DNA of 64,000 bases from Photobacterium kishitanii (GCF_003026355.1 NZ_PYON01000001.1:1-64000), one strand, 5' to 3'; counted from the stretch's first letter, positions 8,964 through 17,486 are shown. The notes: generated by a model from the sequence alone, not told the origin. Translations and numbers: made by a program.

Positions 8964-10580
8964 TTATGGTTTAACTCTACAACTAGCACTAATATCAAGT
9001 GCAGGGTTGATAACGTTAGATTGCACACCATAAAGGCCTAATAAGCTATGGAACAAATTATCTTGTGATAAATGACCAACGTCTTCTTTCGCTTTTAAAC
9101 AGCTAAGATTAATGCCTTTTTGCTGAGCATATTGAGTGGGGATCCATAATAGCCACGGCACATGTTTTTGTTCTTTCGGTGCAATAGGGTAAGGCGCGCC
9201 GTGAAGATAAAACCCATTTTCACCGAGTGATTCACCATGGTCGGACATATATAACATTGCGACATTGTATTTATTTTCATTTTTCTTCAATAGCTTAATA
9301 ACTTGTTCGTCTACATAGTCAGTATAGAGAATGGTATTGTCATAAACATTTTTGATTTCTTGGTCGGTACAATTTTCAATATCACTACGGTTACAAGATG
9401 GTTTGAAGCGATCAAACTGTTTTGGGTAACGTTGGTAATATGTCGGGCCGTGGCTACCGATAAGGTGTAAAACCAGCAATTTATTCTTATCATCTTTGTG
9501 TATAAAGGCTGCTGCTTTACTCAGCATTACGCCATCATAACAACTGGTGCCGTCACAATATTGGTTATGTTTTGATGTATCAGTTGTAACATAAGGCATT
9601 CTATCTGCAACGCCTTTTGAGCCACCATCATTGTCTATCCACAACACCTCTGCGCCTGCACGGTGAATAATATCAACAGCGTTATCTTGACTATAAGCAC
9701 GATCTTGATTGTAGTGAGCGCGAGTTAGGTTAGAGAACATACAAGGCACTGACAATGCCGTATATGTGCCACACGACTGAACATTTTTAAATGAAATTAT
9801 ACCTTCATTTTTAGTATAAGGATTGGTATCTCGATCATAACCGTTATAGGCATAATCATAGGTACGAGCCGTTTCACCGAGCACCATTACAAACAATGTT
9901 GGCTTGTGGTTTTTCGTGGAGGGTAATGTCGCATCTAAGCCTTGTTTTTTATAAGGCAAAGGTTTGTAGATGAATTCTTTGTATAAGTATTTACCACCGG
10001 CGTAAACATGGCCAGGTATGATCATTCGGTTTAAATAATGGTTATTACGCCCAACGGCAGCATAACTTTTGTAGTTAGTTAGCGCGATAATAAGTAGGGC
10101 TGTGGTGGCAATACCAATAAGCATAATACGAGCGATGATTTCTTTAATAAATGATTCACGTTTAGTGATCTTAACGCAAGCAATCCAAATACTTGGCACT
10201 ATACCAAATACCACAATATAGGTTATAGAATGCAAATTCACATATGACATTGCTTCATCAGAGCGTGTTTGGAAGATGCTTTCGATAACCGCATTATCAA
10301 ATAAAGTGTGGTAATTGACTTCAGCAAATAATGCCATTGATGACGTTATTACTAAAAAGATCATGATGGCTTTAAACACATACGGCCAGCATAAACAGCT
10401 AAAAATAATGATAAAAGCGGCAATTAAAACAATGGGTGCTGTATAGGGAAAAAGTGGATTTGATACCGTATGGCTTAACGAAAAGATCTTTGCTAATGTC
10501 GGAAAATTGAAGCATAGAGTGAAATAAAGAGACAGCCATACAATAAAGCTGGTCATTTTTAAGTGAAAAATTTTGCGCAT
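8964..10580 (-). CDS. eptA: Lipid A phosphoethanolamine transferase EptA
   Basis: A 538-residue inner-membrane enzyme that transfers phosphoethanolamine from phosphatidylethanolamine to lipid A. It has five N-terminal helices (about residues 10-170) and a periplasmic sulfatase-like catalytic domain. The catalytic site is complete: GETART (Glu236), the nucleophile in SCGTYTALS (Thr274, equivalent to Thr285 of MCR-1), SDHGESLGENG, and the His of YLHGAPY. Cysteines that form structural disulfides are present (CNRSDIENC, CDGTSC). It is first in an operon with a PmrAB-like two-component pair, the same order as pmrCAB. EptA adds positive charge to the outer membrane and in its family gives polymyxin tolerance; the degree here cannot be told from sequence. 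It looks like a chromosomal core gene, not a mobile mcr cassette. Confidence 0.92.
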   Translation of the reverse strand: MRKIFHLKMTSFIVWLSLYFTLCFNFPTLAKIFSLSHTVSNPLFPYTAPIVLIAAFIIIFSCLCWPYVFKAIMIFLVITSSMALFAEVNYHTLFDNAVIESIFQTRSDEAMSYVNLHSITYIVVFGIVPSIWIACVKITKRESFIKEIIARIMLIGIATTALLIIALTNYKSYAAVGRNNHYLNRMIIPGHVYAGGKYLYKEFIYKPLPYKKQGLDATLPSTKNHKPTLFVMVLGETARTYDYAYNGYDRDTNPYTKNEGIISFKNVQSCGTYTALSVPCMFSNLTRAHYNQDRAYSQDNAVDIIHRAGAEVLWIDNDGGSKGVADRMPYVTTDTSKHNQYCDGTSCYDGVMLSKAAAFIHKDDKNKLLVLHLIGSHGPTYYQRYPKQFDRFKPSCNRSDIENCTDQEIKNVYDNTILYTDYVDEQVIKLLKKNENKYNVAMLYMSDHGESLGENGFYLHGAPYPIAPKEQKHVPWLLWIPTQYAQQKGINLSCLKAKEDVGHLSQDNLFHSLLGLYGVQSNVINPALDISASCRVKP

Positions 10581-10936
10581 TGTTTATTCTTTATTAGTTA
10601 ACGGATGACGCTATTATCTACAGCATAACTTAAGACTTACTTAAGACTATTCAGTTGGTAGTATGAAAGAATAGTGCAGTGTTTACTAGAGAATGAAGTC
10701 AGTAGGATATCAAATGAATGGTCTTAATTTTTATTATGGTATCTAATGATTTTATTTATACTTTATGCATAATCAAAAATATTAGGCAATGGTTTTAGTA
10801 TAAAAAAGTGTAAAATGAAGTCATTATATATGTCTTTATGGTATTGATGGTGGGCGGTGGATACTATTGTGGCTTACGGTGCTTTGTTGTTAATTTTTAT
10901 GTGTTAGTAGGTTAAAGCACCGTAATTGGTAAAATA
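10581..10936. other. 356-bp upstream region of the eptA operon
   Basis: Holds the eptA promoter with its PmrA-box-like repeat (10629-10645), then AT-rich sequence with no convincing ORF. The right-hand part is the 3' flank of the EAL gene. I could not identify a canonical intrinsic terminator for that leftward operon here. A GC-richer patch around 10850-10925 contains repeated CGGTGC and GCACCG-like words (GGTGCTTTG/AAAGCACC) that could pair across about 45 bases. Confidence 0.5.
10629..10645 (-). promoter_or_regulatory. PmrA-box-like direct repeat before eptA
   Basis: CTTAAG-N5-CTTAAG, an 11-bp-period direct repeat that matches the PmrA/BasR box layout (CTTAAT-N5-CTTAAT in enterobacteria). 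It is 49 bp upstream of the eptA start. On the minus strand a GATAAT hexamer lies 10 bases after the second half site, so the box overlaps the expected -35 region as in activated PmrA promoters. CTTAAG is itself palindromic, so the site reads the same on both strands. Confidence 0.72.
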
Positions 10937-11707
10937 TTAGTTATTTTCGAAATCATTACTTGCTAGGGGAGTTGGTTGATACGGTTTAGCTCCTAAAGGG
11001 TTTGGTTTAGAAAATAGGTATCCCTGATACATTTCTATATTTAGATTTGTTAATAACTTAAAAACACTTTCGGTTTCTACACCTTCGGCAATAATAGGTA
11101 AGTTAAAATATTGTATTAACGTTACCATTGCTTGTAATGACTTTAATTTAGATAAATTAGTGTCAATATCACGTACAAAAAGTCTATCAATTTTTACGTA
11201 ATCAAAAGGGTGATCAAATAGGCGGTCATTAATGTTTTTATCGCAGCCAAAATCATCTAGAGCAATTTTTATACCTTTCACTTTTAAATAATGTAAGGTC
11301 ATTCTAAAATTATCTATATTTTCTAGATCATCATTTTCTAATATTTCAATAACAACATTGATAGATTGATTTAATGTTACCAGTAAATGGATGACTGGTG
11401 TCGTTAAACTATGGCTATAGATATTTATAGAAATAAATAATCCATTGTTATTATGAGGCTTAAAGTGATCGATTAGCTGTAATAAAATGCTATTGGTTAA
11501 GTTTTCAGATAGTCGCTGGTCATCTTTTATTATCGGTATGAACTCTGAGGGTAACCGGATTTCGTGGTCTGATACAATCCAACGAGAAAGCGCTTCAAAA
11601 CCAACTAAGTTTTTGTTTACATTAACTATTGTCTGTATGAAAGGTTGTATTTTTCCTGTTGAAATGGCATCGGTTATTTGTGTTTTTGTAATTTCAATGC
11701 TGTTCAT
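10937..11707 (-). CDS. Stand-alone EAL-domain protein (c-di-GMP phosphodiesterase family)
   Basis: A 256-residue protein that is essentially one EAL domain, with no signal peptide, membrane helix or sensor domain. Most catalytic or metal residues are kept: Glu38-Ala-Leu, Asn95, Glu121, Asp151-Asp152 (IALDDFG), Lys172 (YVKID), Glu208 (AEGVE) and Gln228 (QGYLFSKP). Loop 6, normally DDFGTGYSS, is DDFGCDKNI, so dimer-coupled activation may be altered; such 'class 2' EAL proteins are reported to vary in activity. It starts 9 bp after the stop of an XRE regulator gene and is last in a four-gene leftward operon. It may hydrolyse c-di-GMP or act as a c-di-GMP-responsive partner of the XRE proteins. 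Confidence 0.85.
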   Translation of the reverse strand: MNSIEITKTQITDAISTGKIQPFIQTIVNVNKNLVGFEALSRWIVSDHEIRLPSEFIPIIKDDQRLSENLTNSILLQLIDHFKPHNNNGLFISINIYSHSLTTPVIHLLVTLNQSINVVIEILENDDLENIDNFRMTLHYLKVKGIKIALDDFGCDKNINDRLFDHPFDYVKIDRLFVRDIDTNLSKLKSLQAMVTLIQYFNLPIIAEGVETESVFKLLTNLNIEMYQGYLFSKPNPLGAKPYQPTPLASNDFENN

Positions 11708-11716
11708 ATTGTACCA

Positions 11717-12028
11717 TTAAGATAAATGATTGTTTTTGTGTTTTTTTATTAGTGATTCTAATATTTTTAGGTAATGATTTTTTTCTGCTTCTGTTTTTCC
11801 TCTTAATAAAAAGGCAATATGATCTAACTTACTTAGGTTATGCTCATTATAGAAAAAAGTAATTTTTTTATTTGTAATCAAAGAAATATTAAAGAGTAAG
11901 TCAGCACGTGGAATTCGTGTTCCATTTTCAATGTCAATATATGATTGCCTTGATATGTTTAATAAATTAGACATTTCTAGTTGTGATATTTTTAACTCGG
12001 AACGGGCTTTTTTTATTTTGTTATGCAT
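11717..12028 (-). CDS. XRE-family DNA-binding regulator (operon copy B)
   Basis: A 103-residue protein with an HTH_XRE domain at residues 5-60 (LKISQLEMSNLLNISRQSYIDIENG) and a helical C-terminal tail of 40 residues. It has an unusually strong ribosome binding site (GGAGGTGA, about 12 bases before the ATG). It resembles the first gene of the same operon in both the HTH and the following ISLITNKKITFFYNE segment, so the two are probably tandem duplicates that diverged. It directly precedes the EAL gene (9-bp gap). It likely binds DNA as a dimer, possibly at its own promoter. The ligand, if any, is unknown. Confidence 0.82.
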   Translation of the reverse strand: MHNKIKKARSELKISQLEMSNLLNISRQSYIDIENGTRIPRADLLFNISLITNKKITFFYNEHNLSKLDHIAFLLRGKTEAEKNHYLKILESLIKKHKNNHLS

Positions 12029-12033
12029 AAATT

Positions 12034-12210
12034 TTAAATGTCACCTCCAGTTTTTAAATTTATTATTATAGATAGTTCATTAATTTTAAAATTGTATATT
12101 TCTAGGAATTGTTCGATATCCGATAAGTCATTGTTCAATATTTTCTGTTGTATGAAATTGCGCATTATTTTTATAGACATTAACGTCTTTTTATAATGTA
12201 TTTCTATCAT
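12034..12210 (-). CDS. Small helical protein in the XRE-EAL operon
   Basis: A 58-residue ORF whose ATG lies 20 bases before the stop of the upstream XRE gene. Its stop falls within the strong ribosome binding site of the next one. It is lysine- and isoleucine-rich and would form helices (MRNFIQQKILNNDLSDIEQFLEIYNF). I do not recognise it. The tight fit between neighbours and overlapping start support translation by coupling, though its AT-rich composition leaves open that it is a chance frame. A start ten codons later (MSIKIM) is also possible. Confidence 0.5.
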   Translation of the reverse strand: MIEIHYKKTLMSIKIMRNFIQQKILNNDLSDIEQFLEIYNFKINELSIIINLKTGGDI

Positions 12211-12511
12211 AAATCTCGCTAATGGTATCAAGTTCGATCTTGTTGATTAATAATAATAAAACATCATCAGCATTAAGGTTATTGTCAGTGATAATGGTTT
12301 CTATTTTTTTTATATATTTATCCTCAGAATGATAAAAATAACTAATTTCCATTTCTGACAATAGAGATAGTTTTTTTATAATGTCTGCTTTAGGTGAAAT
12401 CTGGCCTCGTTCAATTCTAACTAACGTACTTCTTGATATTCCTAAAGCAAGGGCCATATCGTTCTGCGATAGTTTTAATGAATACCTAAGTCTAAGTATT
12501 TTTATATTCAT
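12191..12511 (-). CDS. XRE-family DNA-binding regulator (operon copy A)
   Basis: A 106-residue protein with an HTH_XRE domain at residues 3-58 (LKLSQNDMALALGISRSTLVRIERG) followed by KLSLLSEMEISYFYHSED and a helical tail. It shares its layout with the downstream XRE gene (HTH, then I-x-x-FY-x-x-E). It is the first gene of the leftward operon XRE-58aa-XRE-EAL. The two regulators may form heterodimers or control each other; this is inference. No obvious operator palindrome was seen in the short AT-rich stretch upstream. Confidence 0.82.
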   Translation of the reverse strand: MNIKILRLRYSLKLSQNDMALALGISRSTLVRIERGQISPKADIIKKLSLLSEMEISYFYHSEDKYIKKIETIITDNNLNADDVLLLLINKIELDTISEIYDRNTL

Positions 12512-12937
12512 TTAAATATGCTGGGTAGGCAGATTGTTTAGGTATTCTACAATATGGTTATGTTTTTTTTAAATGAAATAATCAAAAAATTATGCTTTTG
12601 TATTAAAAATACGACACGGGGAAAAAACATAATCTGAGAAAGGTTATTCCATTAAGGGATGTTTTGTTTCTTGTAAGGGATAGTTGTTTATATTAACTAA
12701 TAATTATTTTTTGAATAAGAAGTCGTTTTTGTTGATTTATTATGCGGTTGGTTTTTGTTCTTAGTTTTCAAATTGTATCATATGATAATAAACGCTAATT
12801 CTTTATCTTTATAAATGTGACAACCCTGTTTCAAATGAAACATTTGCTATTACTTATTTGCTCGTAACGAATACGGAAAAATTTATAATCCGCATGTTTT
12901 TGATCTCGTCAGATCATATGTTCGGAGTTAATTATAA
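12512..12937. other. 426-bp divergent promoter region
   Basis: AT-rich spacer between the XRE-EAL operon and the DUF3332 gene. It holds both promoters and no convincing ORF. Close to the DUF3332 start there is a perfect 6-bp inverted repeat (TGATCT-CGTC-AGATCA, 12901-12916) directly before the ribosome binding site CGGAG. It could fold in the 5' leader or bind a regulator. Two AAGGGAT words lie about 25 bp apart near 12653-12685. Confidence 0.5.
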
Positions 12938-13477
12938 ATGAAAAAGCTTGCACTTAAAGCCGTAGCAATTGCAGTATTAACCACTTCATTAACGGGTTGT
13001 ATTGGCCAAATGGGTGCGTCAAAGGTGGTAACTAAAGCCAACTTGTCTGCTGTTGATAACCGTTATGGGCGTGCGGGATTGTATGTATTGCTGAGCCCTG
13101 TGTACGGCATTGCAGCAACGGCCGATTTATTTATCTTCAATTCAATTGAATTTTGGACCGGTAAAAACCCAATTACGGGAAAATCACCAGCAGTTGCTGA
13201 CATGAAACTGAATACATTTTTGAAAATCAACAATATGTTAGATCGTTCATTAACCACAGTGCCATTAGCAAGTGTACAAAATAGTGATATTGAAGCTGCT
13301 ACATTTAAACAGCTTGATGATAAGACGTTAGAAATGCAAGTGTCTCATAGTGGTGGGGCAATAACGCTATTACGTGGAGAGAAAGCAGGCGATGCTGTGA
13401 ATTTTTATCTCGACGGTGAGTTTATTACTGCAGTTACCGTTGCAGAACTTGGCCAGTATGCTGATCTGCAAGCGTAG
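12938..13477 (+). CDS. DUF3332 lipoprotein
   Basis: A 179-residue predicted lipoprotein with a signal peptide and a lipobox ending LTGC (Cys21). The mature part matches the DUF3332 pattern known from Vibrionaceae: two hydrophobic stretches (YVLLSPVYGIAATADLFIFNSIEFW), then a small beta-rich region with HSGGAITLLRGEKAGDAV. It is attached to a membrane and probably exposed to the periplasm; the role is not known. It is monocistronic, with ribosome binding site CGGAG and a strong terminator downstream. Confidence 0.8.
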   Translation: MKKLALKAVAIAVLTTSLTGCIGQMGASKVVTKANLSAVDNRYGRAGLYVLLSPVYGIAATADLFIFNSIEFWTGKNPITGKSPAVADMKLNTFLKINNMLDRSLTTVPLASVQNSDIEAATFKQLDDKTLEMQVSHSGGAITLLRGEKAGDAVNFYLDGEFITAVTVAELGQYADLQA

Positions 13478-13831
13478 TAATGGTTTGCTTTTTAATAGAT
13501 AAATATGTAAATCCTGAATCAATATATTGACTATTAAACCGTATATCTCATCGAGATATGCGGTTTTTTCATTTTAAACAATGAGTTATGTGTTATTTCA
13601 CGTAGGTGGTGATTTCGTAAAACTTACATTGTCCGCTTTTGGTTATTAATTGTCGAAAGAGCTATATTATGCTAGTAAGATACTGGATATAGTAGATAGC
13701 AAGTCAAGGGAATTAAATAAAAAAACGAACTACATCTTGATAACTATAATTTTTTTTGTTTTTTGATTAATTAATACTACTCTTGTTTGAGCGAGTATGC
13801 AGAATTAACTAGAATCGCAGAGGGACAATTT
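13478..13831. other. 354-bp region before the aldolase gene
   Basis: Holds the DUF3332 terminator (13537-13569) and then an AT-rich promoter zone for the aldolase gene, with a T-rich run at 13750-13762. An in-frame extension of the aldolase frame begins at 13787 but lacks family similarity. I see no further gene. Confidence 0.5.
13537..13569 (+). terminator. Intrinsic terminator of the DUF3332 gene
   Basis: A 13-bp stem (AACCGTATATCTC with GAGATATGCGGTT, one wobble) around a 3-base loop, ending in TTTTTT. Confidence 0.85.
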
Positions 13832-14728
13832 ATGACTACATTTAACACACAACAATTAGAAAAAATGCGCACTCAGGAAGGTTTTATCGCTGCACTAGAT
13901 CAAAGTGGTGGTAGTACTCCTAAGGCTTTAAAAGCTTATGGTATCGAAGAAAGTGCCTATAGCAATGATGAGCAAATGTTTGACTTAGTGCATGCCATGC
14001 GTTCTCGTATTATTACTAGCCCTGCGTTTAGTGGCGATAAAGTTATCGGCGCTATTTTATTTGAAAATACGCTAGATCGTGAAATTGAAGGTAAACCTTC
14101 TTCACTTTACCTTTGGGAAGATAAAGGAGTATTACCTTTCCTTAAAGTAGACCAAGGTCTTGAAGATAAGGTGAATGGCGTTCAACTAATGAAGCCTATT
14201 GTTGGTCTTGAAGCTCTAGTTGCTAAAGCTAAGAGCAAAGATGTATTTGGTACCAAGATGCGCTCTGTTATTTGGGACGCAAATGAAGCTGGTATCAAAG
14301 CGGTTGTAGCTCAGCAGATCGAAGTCGCTAAAACGATTATTGCAGGTGGCTTAGTACCAATTATTGAGCCAGAAGTTAGCATTGATAGTCCAGAAAAAGC
14401 ACAAGCAGAAGTTATTCTACGTCGCGAGTTAATGGCACAGCTTGATCAACTTAGTGATGATCAATTAGTGATGCTAAAATTAACATTGCCAGAGCAAGCT
14501 AATTTATACAGTGATTTAATTGCACATAAGAATGTTGTTAAAGTTGTTGCGTTATCAGGTGGTTTCCCGTTAATGCAAGCATGTGAAAAATTAGCAGCTA
14601 ATAATGGTATCATTGCTAGTTTCTCTCGTGTATTAACTGATGATTTATTTGCTGATCAAGCTCAAGCCGATTTTGATGCAGCATTAGCAAAAACAATTGA
14701 GCCAATTTATCAAGCATCTCGCTCATAA
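13832..14728 (+). CDS. fda: Class I fructose-bisphosphate aldolase
   Basis: A 298-residue cytosolic enzyme that interconverts fructose-1,6-bisphosphate with dihydroxyacetone phosphate and glyceraldehyde-3-phosphate in glycolysis and gluconeogenesis. It belongs to the short class I (metal-independent, Schiff-base) group also found in staphylococci and vibrios. It begins with the substrate-phosphate region [20 protein letters not shown] candidate Schiff-base lysine lies in VMLKLTLP, and there are ESEIS-like acidic residues (EPEVSID). The start at MTTFNTQQ is supported by GAGGGA eight bases upstream; the 15-residue extension before it is not aldolase-like. It is a single gene with a long terminator hairpin downstream. 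Confidence 0.9.
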   Translation: MTTFNTQQLEKMRTQEGFIAALDQSGGSTPKALKAYGIEESAYSNDEQMFDLVHAMRSRIITSPAFSGDKVIGAILFENTLDREIEGKPSSLYLWEDKGVLPFLKVDQGLEDKVNGVQLMKPIVGLEALVAKAKSKDVFGTKMRSVIWDANEAGIKAVVAQQIEVAKTIIAGGLVPIIEPEVSIDSPEKAQAEVILRRELMAQLDQLSDDQLVMLKLTLPEQANLYSDLIAHKNVVKVVALSGGFPLMQACEKLAANNGIIASFSRVLTDDLFADQAQADFDAALAKTIEPIYQASRS

Positions 14729-14817
14729 GTTGCTATAATCTTTGACAATAATAATGCGTATTTATTCATTTAAATATTGTTGAATATAGTCAAACGTTAC
14801 AAAATAATATAAAAATC

Positions 14818-14875
14818 GATGTAGGATATAATGTGCATATTTATTAAGTATGTATATTATGTCCTGCATCTTTTT
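14818..14875 (+). terminator. Long imperfect terminator hairpin after the aldolase gene
   Basis: About 22 paired positions, with several G-T wobbles, run between GATGTAGGATATAATG and CATTATGTCC-GCATC-like arms, followed by TTTTT. The stem is longer than most terminators in the window. Confidence 0.75.
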
Positions 14876-15017
14876 GTGCTATAGATATAATAACTTATGA
14901 TCTAATCATTGCGATATTAATTTACTATGAGATCGATGGAACAGAAATACTTCTTAAATAATGATATGCTATGAAAAGTGGTAAGAATATATAATCACAG
15001 TAGTTATAGGAGTTACT

Positions 15018-15758
15018 TTGAGGTTTTTAAAAAAGCTATTTTTGAGTAATTGGAGTACTGAATTTAGATGTGTTAGACCAGCAATTACTATTCAAAATGA
15101 TCATTTAAAAGCTGTTTGGAATGATGAAAAAGAGAATACATTTGGTATTGAACGTCTATTTAAATTATTTCTAGTATTATCCTCTTATGTATTTCCAGGG
15201 TTATACCTTCGTCATATATCTGGTAAATTTGGTTTGTTGCCTCGAAAAATTTGTTCAGAGGTTTATGTTATATTTAAATTGATAACACCAATTATTATTT
15301 TTAGATGTAACTTAGAGGATTCAATTTTTGCAATTATTCTTATTAGTTATCTTCTACTTGAAACATTATTATATTTACTAGGTGTTATCTTTCTTTCTGA
15401 TATATATAGCCCTCCGATATCTAAAAAACGCTCTTATTTAATGCTTGTAATTAACTATATAGAAGTGTGTTTGGGATTTGCTGTGCTTTATAAAGCAACG
15501 GGTGGAGTGAGTGAATTAGTGTCTAATTTTGATGCTATTTATTTTAGTTTTATAACGGCGACAACGATTGGTTATGGTCATATGGCTCCAATAGGGCATG
15601 ATGCTAAAGCATTAGCTATTATTCACTCGATGTATAATTTTATCTTTATTGGACTTGTTCTAAGTAACTTTGCTTTTAATATTACTTATAAAGATGGTAC
15701 TTATCGGGTAAAAGAAAACAAAAATAAATCAGAAACTGTAAATCTAAAAAAAGAATAA
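15018..15758 (+). CDS. Two-helix (Ion_trans_2) potassium channel-like protein
   Basis: A 246-residue membrane protein with an N-terminal cytosolic segment and two helices around residues 48-65 and 80-135. The pore module follows: helix (LMLVINYIEVCLGFAVLY), pore loop with the selectivity filter ITATTIGYGHMAP near residue 186, and final helix (AIIHSMYNFIFIGLVLSNFAF). TIGYG corresponds to the K+ filter TVGYG; the usual Asp after the filter is His here. The start codon is TTG, chosen for its good ribosome binding site (TAGGAG, five bases before). It has no cytosolic RCK/TrkA domain, so gating is unexplained. Potassium selectivity is likely from the filter; physiological role is unknown. Confidence 0.82.
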   Translation: MRFLKKLFLSNWSTEFRCVRPAITIQNDHLKAVWNDEKENTFGIERLFKLFLVLSSYVFPGLYLRHISGKFGLLPRKICSEVYVIFKLITPIIIFRCNLEDSIFAIILISYLLLETLLYLLGVIFLSDIYSPPISKKRSYLMLVINYIEVCLGFAVLYKATGGVSELVSNFDAIYFSFITATTIGYGHMAPIGHDAKALAIIHSMYNFIFIGLVLSNFAFNITYKDGTYRVKENKNKSETVNLKKE

Positions 15759-15762
15759 ATAT

Positions 15763-15782
15763 AGCCCTCAAATATGAGGGCT
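15763..15782. terminator. Bidirectional hairpin between channel and LprI-like genes
   Basis: An 8-bp perfect stem AGCCCTCA/TGAGGGCT with loop AATA lies four bases past the channel stop. On the minus strand it is followed after a short gap by a T-rich stretch (TTCTTTTTTT), so it better suits termination of the leftward gene. Confidence 0.6.
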
Positions 15783-15821
15783 AATGTCGCTTAGATACTA
15801 TAAAAATGGAGACTATTAAAA

Positions 15822-16985
15822 CTAAGGTAATGTTATTTTTTCTTCAGTCGTAGTACGTGAACTGCAGCCAAGCGAATCTTCCATTCTTGGACATTTACCA
15901 CCAAAACGATGATGGGTTGTCGTGATAGTCATAGTATGGTCTGCTGAATTTATCTCTTTAATCGTGTAACTAGTATCTGTGCGTTCTTTAGTCAGCAGTA
16001 CCTTATCATTATTGATGTTTTTTATGACTAATTTGCCATTATTAGAACCACCACCAGGTTGCGGATAATTAGGTAATAACGACGAATTTTCTAAATAAAC
16101 GACACGTGTATTATTAGCATAGAAATGTGCATTAGCGGGTGCTAGATAATGTTGTGTTGATGTCGCAAGTTGCTGCTTGCTATTTTGAATAATAATATCA
16201 TAGCCATAATTAATGCTACCACCACCAGCACCTGCTGGCTCCATCATTGCTTTTAATATTAGGTTGTTACCATTGGGGCTAAATTTATAAGGAACAAAAA
16301 TAGCACCACTATTTCCTGTTCTACTTGTTGGCGCTAATGTGCCGATAATATAGGGGTGTTGATTATTAGCATCAGAGGCAACAAGTTTTAACTGCCATTT
16401 ATTACAGCGGTTATTTTTGAGTATACTGCATCCAGCAAAAGTTCTTATAACAGTATTACATTGTGGGTTAACTAAAGATTTAACGTAAACATACTGACTT
16501 GGAATCAGTTGCGTTATATTTTTCGTTGGCTTAATGCTGATTGTAGGGCATTGCTTAATATTACTTTTTACTGTATTGACATATTGTCGTAATGAACTAT
16601 TTACGCGTCGCCATTTTTTACTGACAGTTGCTAACGCTGTAACTTGATTTTTAATATCATACAGTTGACGTTGTAAGCTAATACGGATACAACCTTTCAT
16701 ATATTCTAATGTGGTACATTGTTTTTTTATTTGTTCACGCCATTGATTTTGAGTATTTGTTATAACAACATTATCGACAAGACTATGGGCTTTTTTTAAT
16801 TGTGTATATTGTTGCTCAACCTGATGATTCATTTTTGTTAATTCAGGAGATGCGCAAATTGTTTTTTCGATAGCGGACGTTAACTGACTGCATTTTTGTG
16901 GCTCAGCATTTACATTAGTACTGACTATAGCTGAGGATAAAGCAATAACGACAGATAATAATTTCGAGCGAGAAGAGAATGGCAT
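15822..16985 (-). CDS. Secreted protein with LprI-like N-terminal domain (DUF1311)
   Basis: A 387-residue protein with a signal peptide ending near NVNAEPQ. A DUF1311/LprI-like cysteine-rich helical domain follows (about residues 30-105; CSQLTSAIEKTICASPEL, then WREQIKKQCTT and CIRISLQRQL), the fold of lysozyme-inhibitor LprI and many small periplasmic proteins. The C-terminal part (about 140-387) is beta-rich with several cysteine pairs, contains GGGSINYGYD, and is not recognised. The start at MPFSS is chosen because AAGGAC lies eight bases before it and overlaps the alternative ATG five codons upstream. Its role, perhaps at the cell envelope, is inferred only from the domain and signal. Confidence 0.75.
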   Translation of the reverse strand: MPFSSRSKLLSVVIALSSAIVSTNVNAEPQKCSQLTSAIEKTICASPELTKMNHQVEQQYTQLKKAHSLVDNVVITNTQNQWREQIKKQCTTLEYMKGCIRISLQRQLYDIKNQVTALATVSKKWRRVNSSLRQYVNTVKSNIKQCPTISIKPTKNITQLIPSQYVYVKSLVNPQCNTVIRTFAGCSILKNNRCNKWQLKLVASDANNQHPYIIGTLAPTSRTGNSGAIFVPYKFSPNGNNLILKAMMEPAGAGGGSINYGYDIIIQNSKQQLATSTQHYLAPANAHFYANNTRVVYLENSSLLPNYPQPGGGSNNGKLVIKNINNDKVLLTKERTDTSYTIKEINSADHTMTITTTHHRFGGKCPRMEDSLGCSSRTTTEEKITLP

Positions 16986-17170
16986 GATAATGTCCTTCAT
17001 ATTTTTATCAGTTATGTTATTGGCGTTATTTTTCCGTATTACTAAAAATAATCAGTTAAATATTAGAACTGATAACAGTATTTATGTGTCATCTTGTGCG
17101 TTACCGCCTGATAGTAGTACATCAACTTATAAAATAGCAAACCATTGTTTATTGGTTTTTTTTATCGATC

Positions 17171-17202
17171 AAAAAAAGCGCCTGTTATTATTAGAGGCGC
17201 TT
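17171..17202 (-). terminator. Intrinsic terminator of the 83-residue gene
   Basis: On the minus strand AAGCGCC and GGCGCTT pair around a 13-base loop and run into seven Ts, 33 bp after the stop of the small gene at 17235. This leaves the region 16986-17170 as promoter sequence for the LprI-like gene. Confidence 0.85.
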
Positions 17203-17234
17203 AGTGGTTTAATAGCTTTGTGTAATAACGTTAA

Positions 17235-17486
17235 TTAATGACTACGGCGAGGGCCTTTACTGACTAATTCTTTACCGTTCTCAAACACATCATCGCTAAT
17301 CCAACGTCCGTAAATCAGCTGATGTTGGTTATTAAAAACAGCGACAAAGTGACGACCATCAGCATTGTTAGTTGCCATACCGATACCTTCAACCCCTTGT
17401 AGACCAAGGCCACCACTTTCAATTGAAAGTAGAAACGCTTCTAGTTCTTCAAGACTATCGATAACACTTAGTTCATTATTAATCAT
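17235..17486 (-). CDS. Small protein of unknown function (83 residues)
   Basis: An 83-residue soluble protein with no signal peptide. The N-terminal half is acidic and helical (SVIDSLEELEAFLLSIESGGLGLQGVEG). The C-terminal half has a beta-hairpin pattern (GRHFVAVFNNQHQLIYGRWISDDVF) and a basic tail (KGPRRSH). I do not recognise the family. Its own terminator and normal codon use support a real gene. It is transcribed alone, leftward, between the LprI-like gene and the repeat protein. Confidence 0.65.
   Translation of the reverse strand: MINNELSVIDSLEELEAFLLSIESGGLGLQGVEGIGMATNNADGRHFVAVFNNQHQLIYGRWISDDVFENGKELVSKGPRRSH

Noticed and set aside
8964..10580. eptA as a mobile mcr-type resistance gene
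   Set aside because: It sits in a pmrCAB-like operon with its own regulators and box, its composition matches neighbours, and no mobile element is near.
16984..17238. 84-codon rightward frame starting in the LprI-like gene's start region
   Set aside because: It runs through the promoter of the leftward gene and straight across the terminator hairpin of the 83-residue gene. It has no good ribosome binding site and no family resemblance.
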